A stretch of 26,774 nt of DNA from CAYJWL01 sp964373855 (GCA_964373855.1 CAYJWL010000010.1:1-26774); one strand, 5' to 3'. Shown: positions 14,122 through 22,219, counted from the first letter of the stretch. Numbers and translations are program-made. Notes: generated by a model from the letters alone, not told the origin.

Positions 14122-16317
14122 TTACATTTCTGCTTTACTTAACTGTTGCCGGCGCAGTAGCACTGCGTTCACAGCCACAATCACCGTGGAAAGAGACATA
14201 AAGATGGCCGAAACCGCTGGATTCAGCAGAATACCCCAAGGTGCTGCCACTCCGGCAGCCAGCGGCAGAGCCACGACATTGTATCCGGTTGCCCAGAATA
14301 AGTTCTGAACCATCTTTGTATATGTCAGCCGGGAAAGAGAAATGACCTTAGGAATATCCCGTGGATCGTTCTTCACTAAAACAATTCCCGCCGATTCCAC
14401 AGCCACATTTGTGCCGGCACCAATAGCAATGCCCACATCGGCCTGTGCCAGAGCCGGGGCATCATTAATACCGTCGCCTACCATGGCAACCTTGTTGCCT
14501 GTCTGCTGCAGCTCTTTCACTTTCTCGGCTTTGTTCTCTGGCAGCACTTCGGCAAAATATTCATCGATGCCAAGTTCGCGCGCTACCCACTTGGCGACTG
14601 CCTCGGAGTCACCGGTTATCATCGCTACCTGAACGTTTTGCGCTTTGAGCGCCTCAACTGCCTCACGTGATTCCCCGCGGATAATGTCGCCGAGCGCAAG
14701 CACGCCAACCACTTTTTTGTCAGACAATACGTAGATGATAGTTTTACCCTCTTCGTTGGCGGCAGTAACACGCTGACGGATAGCATCTGGTATGACCATG
14801 GTATGCTCCGCAAGCAAAGCCCGGCCGCCGACGGCTACAGTCGTGCCTGACACCATGCCCACAGCGCCCTTTCCCTTAAGCGCCCTAAAATCTTGAACCG
14901 CCGGCAGCTCAATCCCTTTTTCCTGGGCGCGGCGAACAATCGCCTTGGCTATGGGATGCTCTGATTTAACATCAACTGAAGCAGCCAGTCGCAGCACTTC
15001 TTCTTCATTCGCGGGCGCTATCGCGAATATGCCTGTCACCCCAAACTCGCCGCGGGTCAATGTTCCGGTCTTATCAAACAGCACTACACTGATCTTGCGC
15101 GCTGCTTCCAGTGTCAGACGCTGTCGCACAAGAAAACCATTTTGGGCAGCCATGGTGGTTGAAATTGAAGCAACTAGCGGAATAGCCAGCCCGAGCGCAT
15201 GCGGACAGGCAATGACCAGTACCGCCACCATACGGGTAAACCCAAAATCGGCCCCGCGCAGCGGCAACCACACAACCAGCGTCAGCAACCCCGCCACCAC
15301 AGCAATCATCGTCAGGTAAAACGCTGCTCGGTCGGACAGAAGCTGCAGGTTCGATTTGCTCGCTTGAGCCTCTCGCACTAAGCGCATTACCCCGGCCAAG
15401 AACGTATCTTGGCCAATTCTTGTGACTTTTATTCGCAGCGCACCGTCGCCATTGATCGTTCCGGCAATAACGGTATCGCCAACCTTCTTTGCTACCGGTT
15501 TTGATTCGCCCGTGGCCAGTGCCTCATCAATGTCAGATTCGCCTTCAATAATTTCGCCGTCAGCCGCTATTTTGCTGCCGGGACGGATGACAATAATATC
15601 ACCAGCACGCAACTCTGTAAGCGGTACCGTCTCAGTTCGATTAGCTGATGGCTGATGGCTGATTTCTCGCTCTGCAGTATCAGGTAAAAGCTTCGAGAGT
15701 TCCTTGAGCGCCCCTTGTGCCCCCTTCACCGCCCGCATCTCCATCCAGTGGCCTAGCAGCATAACAACAATCAGGGTAGTAAGTTCCCAGAAAAGTGTTT
15801 CCGGTTGAGCCGCGCCGAGCCCGCCGAAGCCTTGGCGAAGGCTGGAGAGTACCTGGACGAGGCTGTACGCATAGGCCGTGATGATGGCGAGCGAAATCAA
15901 CGTCATCATGCCGGGAGCTTTTCCCTTGAGCTCACGCCAGCCCCCGGCAATAAATATCCATCCGCCATAGAAAAAAACAGCGGAACCAAGCAGGGGAGAG
16001 ACCAGCCACGAGCCGGCAAAAACTGGCGGTGTCCAGGCAAAAAATGCTTGAGGCAACGGTGAATAGAGTAAAATCGGAAGGGCCAGCAACAAGCTGATCC
16101 AGAACTTCCGGGCGAATACATTCACGCGATGCCCGGCGTGTTTATCTACAGCCCTTGGCGCGGCCGCCTCTTGAGCGCCGGCATGACTGCTGTGTTGCCC
16201 ATGCTGGCTTGGCGCTTGATGCTTGGCGCTTGGCGCTTGAATTAATGACATGCCGCACTCCGGGCATATTCCGGGCTGCTCACTCTGGACTTCCGAATGC
16301 ATAGGGCAAGTGTACAT
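14122..16317 (-). CDS. copB: Copper-type P1B ATPase with CPH motif (CopB-like)
   Basis: This 731-residue protein begins with a heavy-metal-binding motif, CPMHSEV...PGICPECGM (about 4-23), then a His-rich linker, and a complete P-type ATPase core. The membrane metal site is CPH (371-373), which in known enzymes marks the P1B-3/CopB subgroup rather than CPC of CopA. The phosphorylation site is DKTGTLT (Asp415) and the hinge is GDGINDAP (614-621). It pumps copper or silver ions out of the cytoplasm in the families known. Three short repeats interrupt the sequence in frame: a KHQAPS-type stretch in the linker, SSLRQGFGGLG between two helices (about 158-169), and ISHQPSANR in the actuator domain. 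All catalytic motifs remain, so it is probably still active. The neighbours are small membrane proteins. Confidence 0.92.
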   Translation of the reverse strand: MYTCPMHSEVQSEQPGICPECGMSLIQAPSAKHQAPSQHGQHSSHAGAQEAAAPRAVDKHAGHRVNVFARKFWISLLLALPILLYSPLPQAFFAWTPPVFAGSWLVSPLLGSAVFFYGGWIFIAGGWRELKGKAPGMMTLISLAIITAYAYSLVQVLSSLRQGFGGLGAAQPETLFWELTTLIVVMLLGHWMEMRAVKGAQGALKELSKLLPDTAEREISHQPSANRTETVPLTELRAGDIIVIRPGSKIAADGEIIEGESDIDEALATGESKPVAKKVGDTVIAGTINGDGALRIKVTRIGQDTFLAGVMRLVREAQASKSNLQLLSDRAAFYLTMIAVVAGLLTLVVWLPLRGADFGFTRMVAVLVIACPHALGLAIPLVASISTTMAAQNGFLVRQRLTLEAARKISVVLFDKTGTLTRGEFGVTGIFAIAPANEEEVLRLAASVDVKSEHPIAKAIVRRAQEKGIELPAVQDFRALKGKGAVGMVSGTTVAVGGRALLAEHTMVIPDAIRQRVTAANEEGKTIIYVLSDKKVVGVLALGDIIRGESREAVEALKAQNVQVAMITGDSEAVAKWVARELGIDEYFAEVLPENKAEKVKELQQTGNKVAMVGDGINDAPALAQADVGIAIGAGTNVAVESAGIVLVKNDPRDIPKVISLSRLTYTKMVQNLFWATGYNVVALPLAAGVAAPWGILLNPAVSAIFMSLSTVIVAVNAVLLRRQQLSKAEM
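15643..15663. repeat. Tandem GCTGATG repeat inside the copper ATPase gene
   Basis: Three close copies of GCTGATG encode an SHQPSA-type insert in the protein, between the LLPDTAER and VPLTELRAGD segments that are adjacent in ordinary enzymes. I recall the same ATCAGCC-type tandem in other CPR genes. Confidence 0.6.
15821..15843. repeat. Palindromic repeat inside the copper ATPase gene
   Basis: A perfect inverted repeat, AGCCTT-GGCG-AAGGCT (15828-15843), within CCGCCGAAGCCTTGGCGAAG, encodes SLRQGFGG in the loop between two membrane helices. It shares the GCCGAAGC and GCGAAGG blocks with the element at 141-182. Confidence 0.7.
16207..16240. repeat. GCTTGGC(G) direct repeats in the ATPase linker
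   Basis: Several copies of GCTTGGCGCTT in tandem encode the SAKHQAPSQH linker just after the metal-binding motif. The unit is short and close to perfect, so it may vary in copy number between strains. Confidence 0.6.
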
Positions 16318-16362
16318 AGTCCCAATATCAGCAAAGATTAAAGATGCGAGCTATCAAGCGAC

Positions 16363-16497
16363 TTATTTTTTATTAATGTATTTCCAGAGGGCTGCGGCTA
16401 CCAGCACAAGATCAACAATAACTAAGAGAAACACCAGCCAGCCAAAGACCATAAAGCCGCCCCCATACATTCCGTTCATCATTGTGTAAGCGATCAT
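16363..16497 (-). CDS. 44-residue membrane protein
   Basis: This short frame reads MIAYTMMNGMYGGGFMVFGW, then a hydrophobic helix (about 15-37) and a basic end, WKYINKK. It is supported by a strong ribosome site (GGGAGGTGAGG) ending 8 nt before the ATG at 16497, and by the Met/Gly-rich start seen in small membrane proteins (SHOCT-type) that often sit beside copper ATPases. It lies 45 bp upstream of the ATPase gene, on the same strand, so the two probably share a transcript. A role in copper handling is inferred from its position only. Confidence 0.65.
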   Translation of the reverse strand: MIAYTMMNGMYGGGFMVFGWLVFLLVIVDLVLVAAALWKYINKK

Positions 16498-16614
16498 ATT
16501 GATGCCTCACCTCCCTTATTGATACTTTGCATATTCGCCCGCGAAGAATCCAGTGCTTCAGAATCCGGCCGGGCTGCCCCTTCCCTGTGCGGGCGAGCGC
16601 CTTGGCTTTTTCAT

Positions 16615-18447
16615 CTATTCCTGCCCGTTTTGTTTTTTCCCCTTTTTGCGGTCGTGCTTGCTTAAATACATTTTGCGCAGGCGCAGGTTCTGCGGAGTAA
16701 TCTCAAGTAAATCATCGTTTCCTAAATACTCGATCGCCTCTTCCAGACTCAATTGCCGCGGCGCGTGCAGTACTTCGGAAACTCCTTCCCCCGCCGAGCG
16801 CATGTTCGTCAGCTTCCTTTCTTTGCACACGTTCACATCAATATCTTCCGCCCGGGAGTTCTGTCCGACAATCATGCCTTTATACACTTTAATCCCGGGT
16901 TGAATAAACAGCTGGCCGCGTCCTTGTGCCTGAATCAATCCATAATGAGTGCTCGTGCCCGCCGCATGCGCTATTAACGACCCGCGATCGGCCAGCTCAC
17001 TATCACCTATGTACGGTAAATAACCATGAAAAATCGTATTAATAATGCCGGATCCCCTAGTATCAGTTAAAAACTCTGCGCGATATCCTATCAGGCACCG
17101 TGTCGCAGCCAAATAGTGAAGAGTCGCTATGCCGTTCTCCACCTTCATATCCTTCATCTCGCCTTTCCGCAGGCTCATTTTTTCAATAACAACACCGGAG
17201 TTGCCTTCTTTACACTCAATATACACGTCTTCAAAGGGTTCTTCTTTCTGGCCATTTGTTTCTTTGAAAAGAACTTGGGGTTTGCCCACCTGAAATTCGT
17301 ATCCCTCGCGCAGCATTTTCTCAATCAAAATAGCCAGATGAAGCTCGCCTCGTCCGTACACAATGAACGCGGAATCAGAACCGGCTACAGCTTCGACTTT
17401 TAAGGCAACGTCGCTTAAGATTTCCCGCTCCAGCCGGTTTTTTAAATGGCGGGCCGTTGACAATTCCCCTTCCGTGCCGGCAAACGGAGAGGTATTCACG
17501 GAAAAATTCATCTTTACTGTTGGCTCGTCAATTGTGATCGTAGGCAGCGCCACCGGCTGATCAATATCGGCAATGGTCTCGCCAATCTTTACCGATTCAA
17601 TACCAGCCACGGCCACGATATCTCCGGCAGTTGCCTCGGGCACTTCAATCTGATTCAATCCCGCGAATGTCATCACCGCCACAAGCTTGGCCGGTATCTG
17701 CGTGCCGTCCGAAGTAATCCGCATGACGCGCTGATTTTTCTTGAGCACGCCGCTTAACAGCGGGCCGATTGCCACATGTCCTTTATATGAATCATACGCC
17801 ACATTCACAACCAGCATCTGCATTGGCGTATCTAGCACTTTCGGCGCAGGTATCTGTTCAATAATGGCATCAAAGAGGGGAATAACATTCTCCATAGCGG
17901 CCAAATCAGGCGTTGTTCCGGCTTTGCCCTCAATAGCCGAAGCATAGAGCACCGGAAAATCAGCCTGTTCATCAGTTGCGCCTAAATCAACAAATAAACT
18001 AAATGTTTGATCCAGCACCCACTGCACGCGCGCTTCCGGCAAATCTATTTTATTAATCACAACCAGCACTTTGTGCCCGGCCTGTAACGCTTTTTTCAAA
18101 ACGAACTTCGTCTGGGGCATCGGGCCGTCCTTGGCATCGACCAAAAGAAGCACGCCGTCAGCCATGCTCATGATGCGCTCCACCTCTCCCCCGAAATCGG
18201 CATGGCCGGGCGTATCAATAATGTTGATCTTGTATCCCTGATACTGGACAGAGGCATTCTTCGAGAAAATGGTGATGCCGCGCTCGCGCTCCAGCTCGTT
18301 CGAATCCATGATTAAGTTTACGCCGTCCCGCTTGGCCTTGAACGACTCCGATTGGCGCAGAAGCGCGTCTACCAGCGTCGTCTTACCGTGATCAACGTGC
18401 GCAATAATGGCCACATTGCGAATGTGTTTCGCCATAGCCCGCAACAT
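16615..18447 (-). CDS. typA: Ribosome-associated GTPase TypA/BipA
   Basis: This 610-residue translational GTPase is full length for TypA/BipA (about 600-615). It has the P-loop AHVDHGKTTL (16-25), switch I RERGITI, DTPGHADFGGEV, the guanine motif NKID, and C-terminal EF-G-like domains ending in the TypA-type LTNMRSAGEGVSE and PRQLSLEEAIEYLGNDDLLEITP. It binds the ribosome and acts in large-subunit assembly and stress or cold response in the bacteria studied. Its start lies 2 nt after the helicase stop (TGATAATG), so the two genes are coupled; a second start, MAKHIRN at 18435, is also possible. The gene ends with a basic KKGKK tail. Confidence 0.95.
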   Translation of the reverse strand: MLRAMAKHIRNVAIIAHVDHGKTTLVDALLRQSESFKAKRDGVNLIMDSNELERERGITIFSKNASVQYQGYKINIIDTPGHADFGGEVERIMSMADGVLLLVDAKDGPMPQTKFVLKKALQAGHKVLVVINKIDLPEARVQWVLDQTFSLFVDLGATDEQADFPVLYASAIEGKAGTTPDLAAMENVIPLFDAIIEQIPAPKVLDTPMQMLVVNVAYDSYKGHVAIGPLLSGVLKKNQRVMRITSDGTQIPAKLVAVMTFAGLNQIEVPEATAGDIVAVAGIESVKIGETIADIDQPVALPTITIDEPTVKMNFSVNTSPFAGTEGELSTARHLKNRLEREILSDVALKVEAVAGSDSAFIVYGRGELHLAILIEKMLREGYEFQVGKPQVLFKETNGQKEEPFEDVYIECKEGNSGVVIEKMSLRKGEMKDMKVENGIATLHYLAATRCLIGYRAEFLTDTRGSGIINTIFHGYLPYIGDSELADRGSLIAHAAGTSTHYGLIQAQGRGQLFIQPGIKVYKGMIVGQNSRAEDIDVNVCKERKLTNMRSAGEGVSEVLHAPRQLSLEEAIEYLGNDDLLEITPQNLRLRKMYLSKHDRKKGKKQNGQE

Positions 18448-18449
18448 TA

Positions 18450-19742
18450 TCAGTGTATTCTCGCGGCTCTTGAGGAAGAATGGGTACGGCGCGTTTGGTG
18501 GTGCGAAAAGCCATGTGGTCGGCGGCCGCGGCGCGGGCGGCTGAACCTTCGATCGTTCGAGTAGCTCTCTCTATCTCGATGAGATTGAGCGCTAGTCTCC
18601 CAAGCGCCTGCCTTCAGGTGAGGAGCGGGCGAAACACGCAGCTTTTGTCGCACCAATCGTTCAATCAAGCGAATCTTATCCCGCTGATCTGGCGTCACAA
18701 ACGATATTGCCCGTCCCGCGCGACCAGCGCGGCCGGTGCGGCCAACGCGATGGACGTAATCATTCGGCTTGTCCGGCATGTCGTAATTCACTACCAGTTC
18801 AATATTTGTTACGTCGATGCCGCGGGCGGCAATATCGGTAGCTACTAATATCCGATAGGCCCCTGATTTAAATCCCGCTAACGATTTACGGCGTTGCGAT
18901 AACGATAAATTAGAATGTATCTCGGCCGCGTTATGCCCCATATCGCGCACCGAACGGCAAATCTTACGCGCTCCATGTTTGGTGCGGGAAAAAACCAACA
19001 CGGTGCCTGCATGTTCGCCGAGAAGCTTATCAAGCAAGCGGTTCTTCTGCTCTCTTGGCACCACCAATAACTCCTGATCAACCCGCTCGGCCACTGTTCC
19101 TGACCGCGCTGCCTCTACCCGAAGCGGCGACTGCATATGAGACGAGGCAATTTTCACGATTTCCGCAGGCATTGTCGCGGAAAACAACATAGTCTGCCGA
19201 TTTTTCGGCACTTGTCCCAGTATCTGCTTAATTTGCGGCGCAAATCCCATATCAAGCATCCGGTCAGCTTCATCCAGAACCAAAACGCCAACCTGATCCA
19301 GCCGCAGGCTCTTTTGCTTGAGGTGATCAATAATACGCCCCGGCGTACCGACCACAATATGCGGCCGTCGTCGTATTTGGCTAAGCTGGCGCACCAGGGA
19401 AGCTCCGCCAATTAATAGAGCGAGCCGCAAGCCAAAAGACTGACCGATGTGCGCCAATTGTTCTTCAACCTGCAGAGCCAGCTCCCGCGTGGGCAGAATA
19501 ATCAGCCCCGTCTTTTTTGTCCGGGAAATTTGCTGCAGCATCGGCAAGGCAAAAGCCAGCGTTTTGCCTGTGCCCGTTTGAGCGATCCCAATTACATCCT
19601 TGCCTTCAGCCGCCAGCGGAATTACCTGGCGCTGAATTGGCGTGGGAATAGTAAACTTGAGTTGCTCTAATCTCGCCAATAGTTTTAGCGATAAGCCTAA
19701 ATCAGAAAAAGTAGCATCCCTCAAGGGGACTTGGTTAGTCAT
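18450..19742 (-). CDS. DEAD-box ATP-dependent RNA helicase
   Basis: This 430-residue protein has all core helicase motifs: the Q motif with FSDLGL and PTPIQ (12-36), AQTGTGKT (54-61), PTRELALQ (85-92), DEAD (158-161), SAT (189-191), VATDIAARGID and HRVGRTGRAG. It has a short basic Arg/Ser-rich tail (from about 395) that may bind RNA; the CsdA/DeaD C-terminal domain is absent, so it is closer to the RhlE/SrmB type. It probably unwinds rRNA or mRNA. The operon with typA fits a role in ribosome assembly. A near-consensus promoter lies upstream (19838-19866), with a leader of about 90 nt and a hairpin right before the start. No good ribosome site is visible. Confidence 0.94.
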   Translation of the reverse strand: MTNQVPLRDATFSDLGLSLKLLARLEQLKFTIPTPIQRQVIPLAAEGKDVIGIAQTGTGKTLAFALPMLQQISRTKKTGLIILPTRELALQVEEQLAHIGQSFGLRLALLIGGASLVRQLSQIRRRPHIVVGTPGRIIDHLKQKSLRLDQVGVLVLDEADRMLDMGFAPQIKQILGQVPKNRQTMLFSATMPAEIVKIASSHMQSPLRVEAARSGTVAERVDQELLVVPREQKNRLLDKLLGEHAGTVLVFSRTKHGARKICRSVRDMGHNAAEIHSNLSLSQRRKSLAGFKSGAYRILVATDIAARGIDVTNIELVVNYDMPDKPNDYVHRVGRTGRAGRAGRAISFVTPDQRDKIRLIERLVRQKLRVSPAPHLKAGAWETSAQSHRDRESYSNDRRFSRPRRGRRPHGFSHHQTRRTHSSSRAARIH

Positions 19743-19749
19743 ATATGTA

Positions 19750-19775
19750 TGTGACCCGGGTCCTTATAGGTCACA
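19750..19775 (-). promoter_or_regulatory. Leader hairpin before the helicase start
   Basis: TGTGACC and GGTCACA form a perfect 7-bp stem with a 12-nt loop, ending 7 nt before the ATG at 19742. The only ribosome-site-like motif in the area, AAGGA, lies in the loop. Such a structure could control translation of the helicase, which itself unwinds RNA; this is inference. Confidence 0.5.
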
Positions 19776-19837
19776 ATTGTCTGCCGTAAGGTCGAGTCCG
19801 TTACACCGCGCCTGCCGCGGAAATACTTATAAAATAC

Positions 19838-19866
19838 ATCATAGCGCAAACAGTGTTTCTTGTCAA
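19838..19866 (-). promoter_or_regulatory. Near-consensus sigma70 promoter of the helicase-typA operon
   Basis: On the minus strand TTGACA (19861-19866) is followed by exactly 17 bp and TATGAT (19838-19843). The expected start near 19831 gives a leader of about 90 nt. This is the best housekeeping promoter in the window. Confidence 0.8.
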
Positions 19867-19943
19867 ATGAAGATGAAAAAACTTACTAGCCTTCGTTAAG
19901 GAGTTGCAACCTCTAGCACTGGCTTCCTGCCGCAACCAGTCTA

Positions 19944-21074
19944 TTATTTTCTCCGGGTCACTGCCTCCCACACCCGCTCATCTTCATTACCCAAACGCCA
20001 GAAAGAGAGGTTAGAGAGGCCGAGGCGCTGTAAGAGTTTCAGCCGCTCCCGCGTGCTGCGCGCATCTTCAAACCAGACCGTGTGCTTTTCGCCATCCGCA
20101 GTATACGCAAAATAATGGCTGGTTGATTTGCCATCCCACTTGACGGTTGGATTATATTGCGCAATCAGCGCCTGCACGTGTTCGTATGTTAGACCGGTCG
20201 CGCGTCTCTCTCCGGCCGTCCAGTCATATCCATACAGCGGCATGACAACAAATAATTTATCCGCCGGAATCAGTTTCTGCGCGTATTTGAGGATCGGCTC
20301 CATCCAGGCAACGCTTGCCGCCGGTCCCGGGCCGGAACTTTCCCAGTGCTGCTCAATTGTCATGATGCGCAACTGGTCGGCATAGCGTGCCAGCTCTTTC
20401 CAATCCTGCGCCTGCGATCCGTTGCTATAGCGCAGATTATTTTCTCCGACTTTGGCATGGAGCGAAACACCAAGATGTTTGCCTTCCCGATGAAGAGCCT
20501 CAGCTAGCTCGCGGATAAACGCGGTGAAGTCTTTCCGCTGCCTCTGGCGCAGCGCCTCATAATCTATATTTACACCATCAAACTTGTATTGCTTCACGAG
20601 TGCCACGATTTCGGCTATATGCTTTTGCCTGGCGCTGGCTGAACTAATGACTTTATCAACGCGTTTCCAGTCCCAGTCCCCGCCTTCGTCTTCTGTTGGC
20701 AGGTTCGCTATCAAGACCTGCACCTTAACACCATGCTCTTGAGCGTAGGCAACAAAGTCCGTATCTATATTGGCGTAGGGATATTGGCCAATTGAGCCAT
20801 CGCTGCGCAGTGCATACCAGAACACGGTAATGAAATCGAATTGGTCTGTATGTTCTTTGAAGCTGGCGATGGCATCGGATTGATCCCAGTAGGGAATTGA
20901 GCCAATTGTCTGCGGCGGTCCGGTCTGTATCCCGGCAACTTTTGTGCCTCGCAGCTCCCACCACGTGCTCACCGGATGTATCAACAGCAGTCCAACCGCT
21001 GCTAATCCCAGCCCAGCCAGGGCGATTTTTTTATCGAACCAGCGCGGGGCCTTTCCTTTGAAATTTCTTTTCAT
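19944..21074 (-). CDS. GH18-like glycoside hydrolase, membrane-anchored (second copy)
   Basis: This 376-residue protein has a basic N-terminus, one transmembrane helix (about 17-34) and a GH18-type barrel (about 55-372). The signature is FDGVNIDYE (165-173) with Glu173 as catalytic acid. SIPYWDQ, PLYGYDWTAG and TVWFEDARSTRERLKLLQRLGLSNLSFWRLGNEDERVW match YaaH-type GH18 proteins. It has the same plan as the protein at 6086-7150 (SIPYWDQ against SVPYYDI, WRLGNEDERVW against WRLGGEDPLVW), so they are paralogues. The target is probably a surface polysaccharide or peptidoglycan. It is divergent from the SWIB gene, with a 98-bp shared upstream region, and has only a weak ribosome site. Confidence 0.82.
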   Translation of the reverse strand: MKRNFKGKAPRWFDKKIALAGLGLAAVGLLLIHPVSTWWELRGTKVAGIQTGPPQTIGSIPYWDQSDAIASFKEHTDQFDFITVFWYALRSDGSIGQYPYANIDTDFVAYAQEHGVKVQVLIANLPTEDEGGDWDWKRVDKVISSASARQKHIAEIVALVKQYKFDGVNIDYEALRQRQRKDFTAFIRELAEALHREGKHLGVSLHAKVGENNLRYSNGSQAQDWKELARYADQLRIMTIEQHWESSGPGPAASVAWMEPILKYAQKLIPADKLFVVMPLYGYDWTAGERRATGLTYEHVQALIAQYNPTVKWDGKSTSHYFAYTADGEKHTVWFEDARSTRERLKLLQRLGLSNLSFWRLGNEDERVWEAVTRRK

Positions 21075-21106
21075 AAACCAGGGGAATCAACTGTAAATTA
21101 AACGTC

Positions 21107-21119
21107 AGGATTAAATCCT
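21107..21119. promoter_or_regulatory. Small palindrome between divergent genes
   Basis: AGGATT-A-AATCCT is an inverted repeat in the 98-bp region between the GH18 and SWIB genes. It lies where a regulator could act on both promoters, but its size is small enough to occur by chance. Confidence 0.25.
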
Positions 21120-21137
21120 TCCATAAAAGCACAAATA

Positions 21138-21158
21138 TGCTAGAATAGCTAGGAGAGG
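21138..21158 (+). promoter_or_regulatory. Extended -10 promoter and ribosome site of the SWIB gene
   Basis: TGC-TAGAAT (21138-21146) is an extended -10; AGGAGAGG (21151-21158) follows and lies 14 nt before the ATG at 21173. The calculated start site near 21153 would clip the purine run, so either the start is slightly upstream or the leader is about 20 nt with a partial ribosome site. Confidence 0.5.
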
Positions 21159-21172
21159 AATTTAACTATTTA

Positions 21173-21436
21173 ATGTATAAAACTATGGCACCCAATGCAG
21201 GGTTCATGAAACCAATGAATGTCAGCGAGGATTTGGCAGTCGTCGTTGGCGCTGGGCCGATGCCCAGGTCAGAAGTCGTGAAGAAACTCTGGGAATACAT
21301 CAAGAAGAACAATCTTCAGGATCCGGCCAATAAGCGGAATGTGAACGCGGACGAAAACCTTAAGAAAGTCTTTGGCGGTAAGGACACCGTCAACATGTTT
21401 GAAATGACCAAGCTGGTCTCGCAACACCTGTCATAA
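21173..21436 (+). CDS. SWIB/MDM2-domain protein
   Basis: This 87-residue protein is one SWIB domain with a short N-terminal extension: EVVKKLWEYIKKNNLQDPANKRNVNADENLKKVFGGKDTVNMFEMTKLVSQHL. In eukaryotes SWIB domains occur in chromatin remodelling complexes; in bacteria they are known mainly from Chlamydiae (alone or fused to topoisomerase I) and in CPR. The function here may be binding to DNA or to chromosome proteins, but this is not shown. The start at 21173 is the first in-frame ATG after AGGAGAGG; a second ATG at 21185 is possible. It stands alone between a divergent promoter and a strong terminator. Confidence 0.9.
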   Translation: MYKTMAPNAGFMKPMNVSEDLAVVVGAGPMPRSEVVKKLWEYIKKNNLQDPANKRNVNADENLKKVFGGKDTVNMFEMTKLVSQHLS

Positions 21437-21452
21437 ACATTAGGCTTACGAA

Positions 21453-21479
21453 AAGCGGCCGTTTCATAAGCGGCCGCTT
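21453..21479 (+). terminator. Rho-independent terminator of the SWIB gene
   Basis: AAGCGGCCG (21453-21461) and CGGCCGCTT (21471-21479) form a perfect 9-bp GC-rich stem with a 9-nt loop, followed by GTTATATAATT. It starts 16 nt after the stop codon. Confidence 0.85.
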
Positions 21480-21512
21480 GTTATATAATTGGTAATCTGG
21501 GGGAAAAGGGGA

Positions 21513-21532
21513 AAAGGGGTCAAGTACAATTA
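21513..21532 (+). repeat. Left terminal repeat of the transposase element
   Basis: AAAGGGGTCAAGTACAATTA, inverted perfectly at 22220-22239. It includes the TAA stop codon of the transposase gene (21530-21532, minus strand). Confidence 0.85.
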
Positions 21533-22201
21533 CTGCTTCGTTGGCCTTCCTCGCGGGTTGAGCGTGGCTTCGAGGTTAAGCTTCCTGGCCATATGGTAGA
21601 TCCACTCCTCACCACCGTAGGGTCGGCCACGTTTGATAGTATAACGAATTACCTCAACTTCTTCTTGTGGCTGCGGCTCATTGACCCAAGCGGTGTAGTG
21701 CTTCCCAGCCACCACCGGCCACTGATCGAGTAGCCCTTTCTGTTTGTTTGTTCCGCGTGTTCGTCGCCAGAGGCTTGACCACTGCCACGCTTGCGCTTTT
21801 TGCACCAAGTTAGCTCGTAGCGGATTACGTTCAATATAACGGGCAACTTGTAGAAAGTGCTCATCCGTCTGGACGGGAAACGACTTATAGCGACCTTGGT
21901 ATAGGTGGCCGTAGCCAATGGTTTTGTGAGCAGTATGCCAGCGCTGCGTATGCGTCAGGCCAAGCCAGCGCATAAAGCGCGGCAGATCATCGTTTCCACG
22001 CGGATAGAGTAGGAGGTGCCAATGATTCGGCATGAGGCAGTAGCTCAGCAGACGCATTGAGTATTTTTCTTTCGCCTCTCCGAGTAATGTTTCGAAGGCT
22101 TGGTAATCCTGATCCCGAGTAAATATTCGCATCCGGCCATTAGCCCGATTAAGGACGTGGTATACCATGTCACCAACGGCCTGGCGAGGAATGCGTGCCA
22201 T
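21530..22201 (-). CDS. REP-associated tyrosine transposase (Y1, HUH type)
   Basis: This 223-residue protein is a Y1_Tnp-family transposase of the RAYT type. The metal-binding HUH motif is His60-Trp-His62 in LMPNHWHLLLYP, and the catalytic Tyr is Tyr122 in ARYIERNPLRANLV; YQGRYKSFPV precedes it. RAYTs cut and join single-stranded DNA and are thought to spread short palindromic repeats. All key residues are present and the frame is intact, so it may be active. The C-terminal part (from about 150) is basic and probably holds the sequence-specific DNA contacts. The start at 22201 is typical (MARIPRQ). It lies 18 bp inside the right terminal repeat. Confidence 0.93.
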   Translation of the reverse strand: MARIPRQAVGDMVYHVLNRANGRMRIFTRDQDYQAFETLLGEAKEKYSMRLLSYCLMPNHWHLLLYPRGNDDLPRFMRWLGLTHTQRWHTAHKTIGYGHLYQGRYKSFPVQTDEHFLQVARYIERNPLRANLVQKAQAWQWSSLWRRTRGTNKQKGLLDQWPVVAGKHYTAWVNEPQPQEEVEVIRYTIKRGRPYGGEEWIYHMARKLNLEATLNPRGRPTKQ

Positions 22202-22219
22202 GGTGGCATAGTAGCATAT

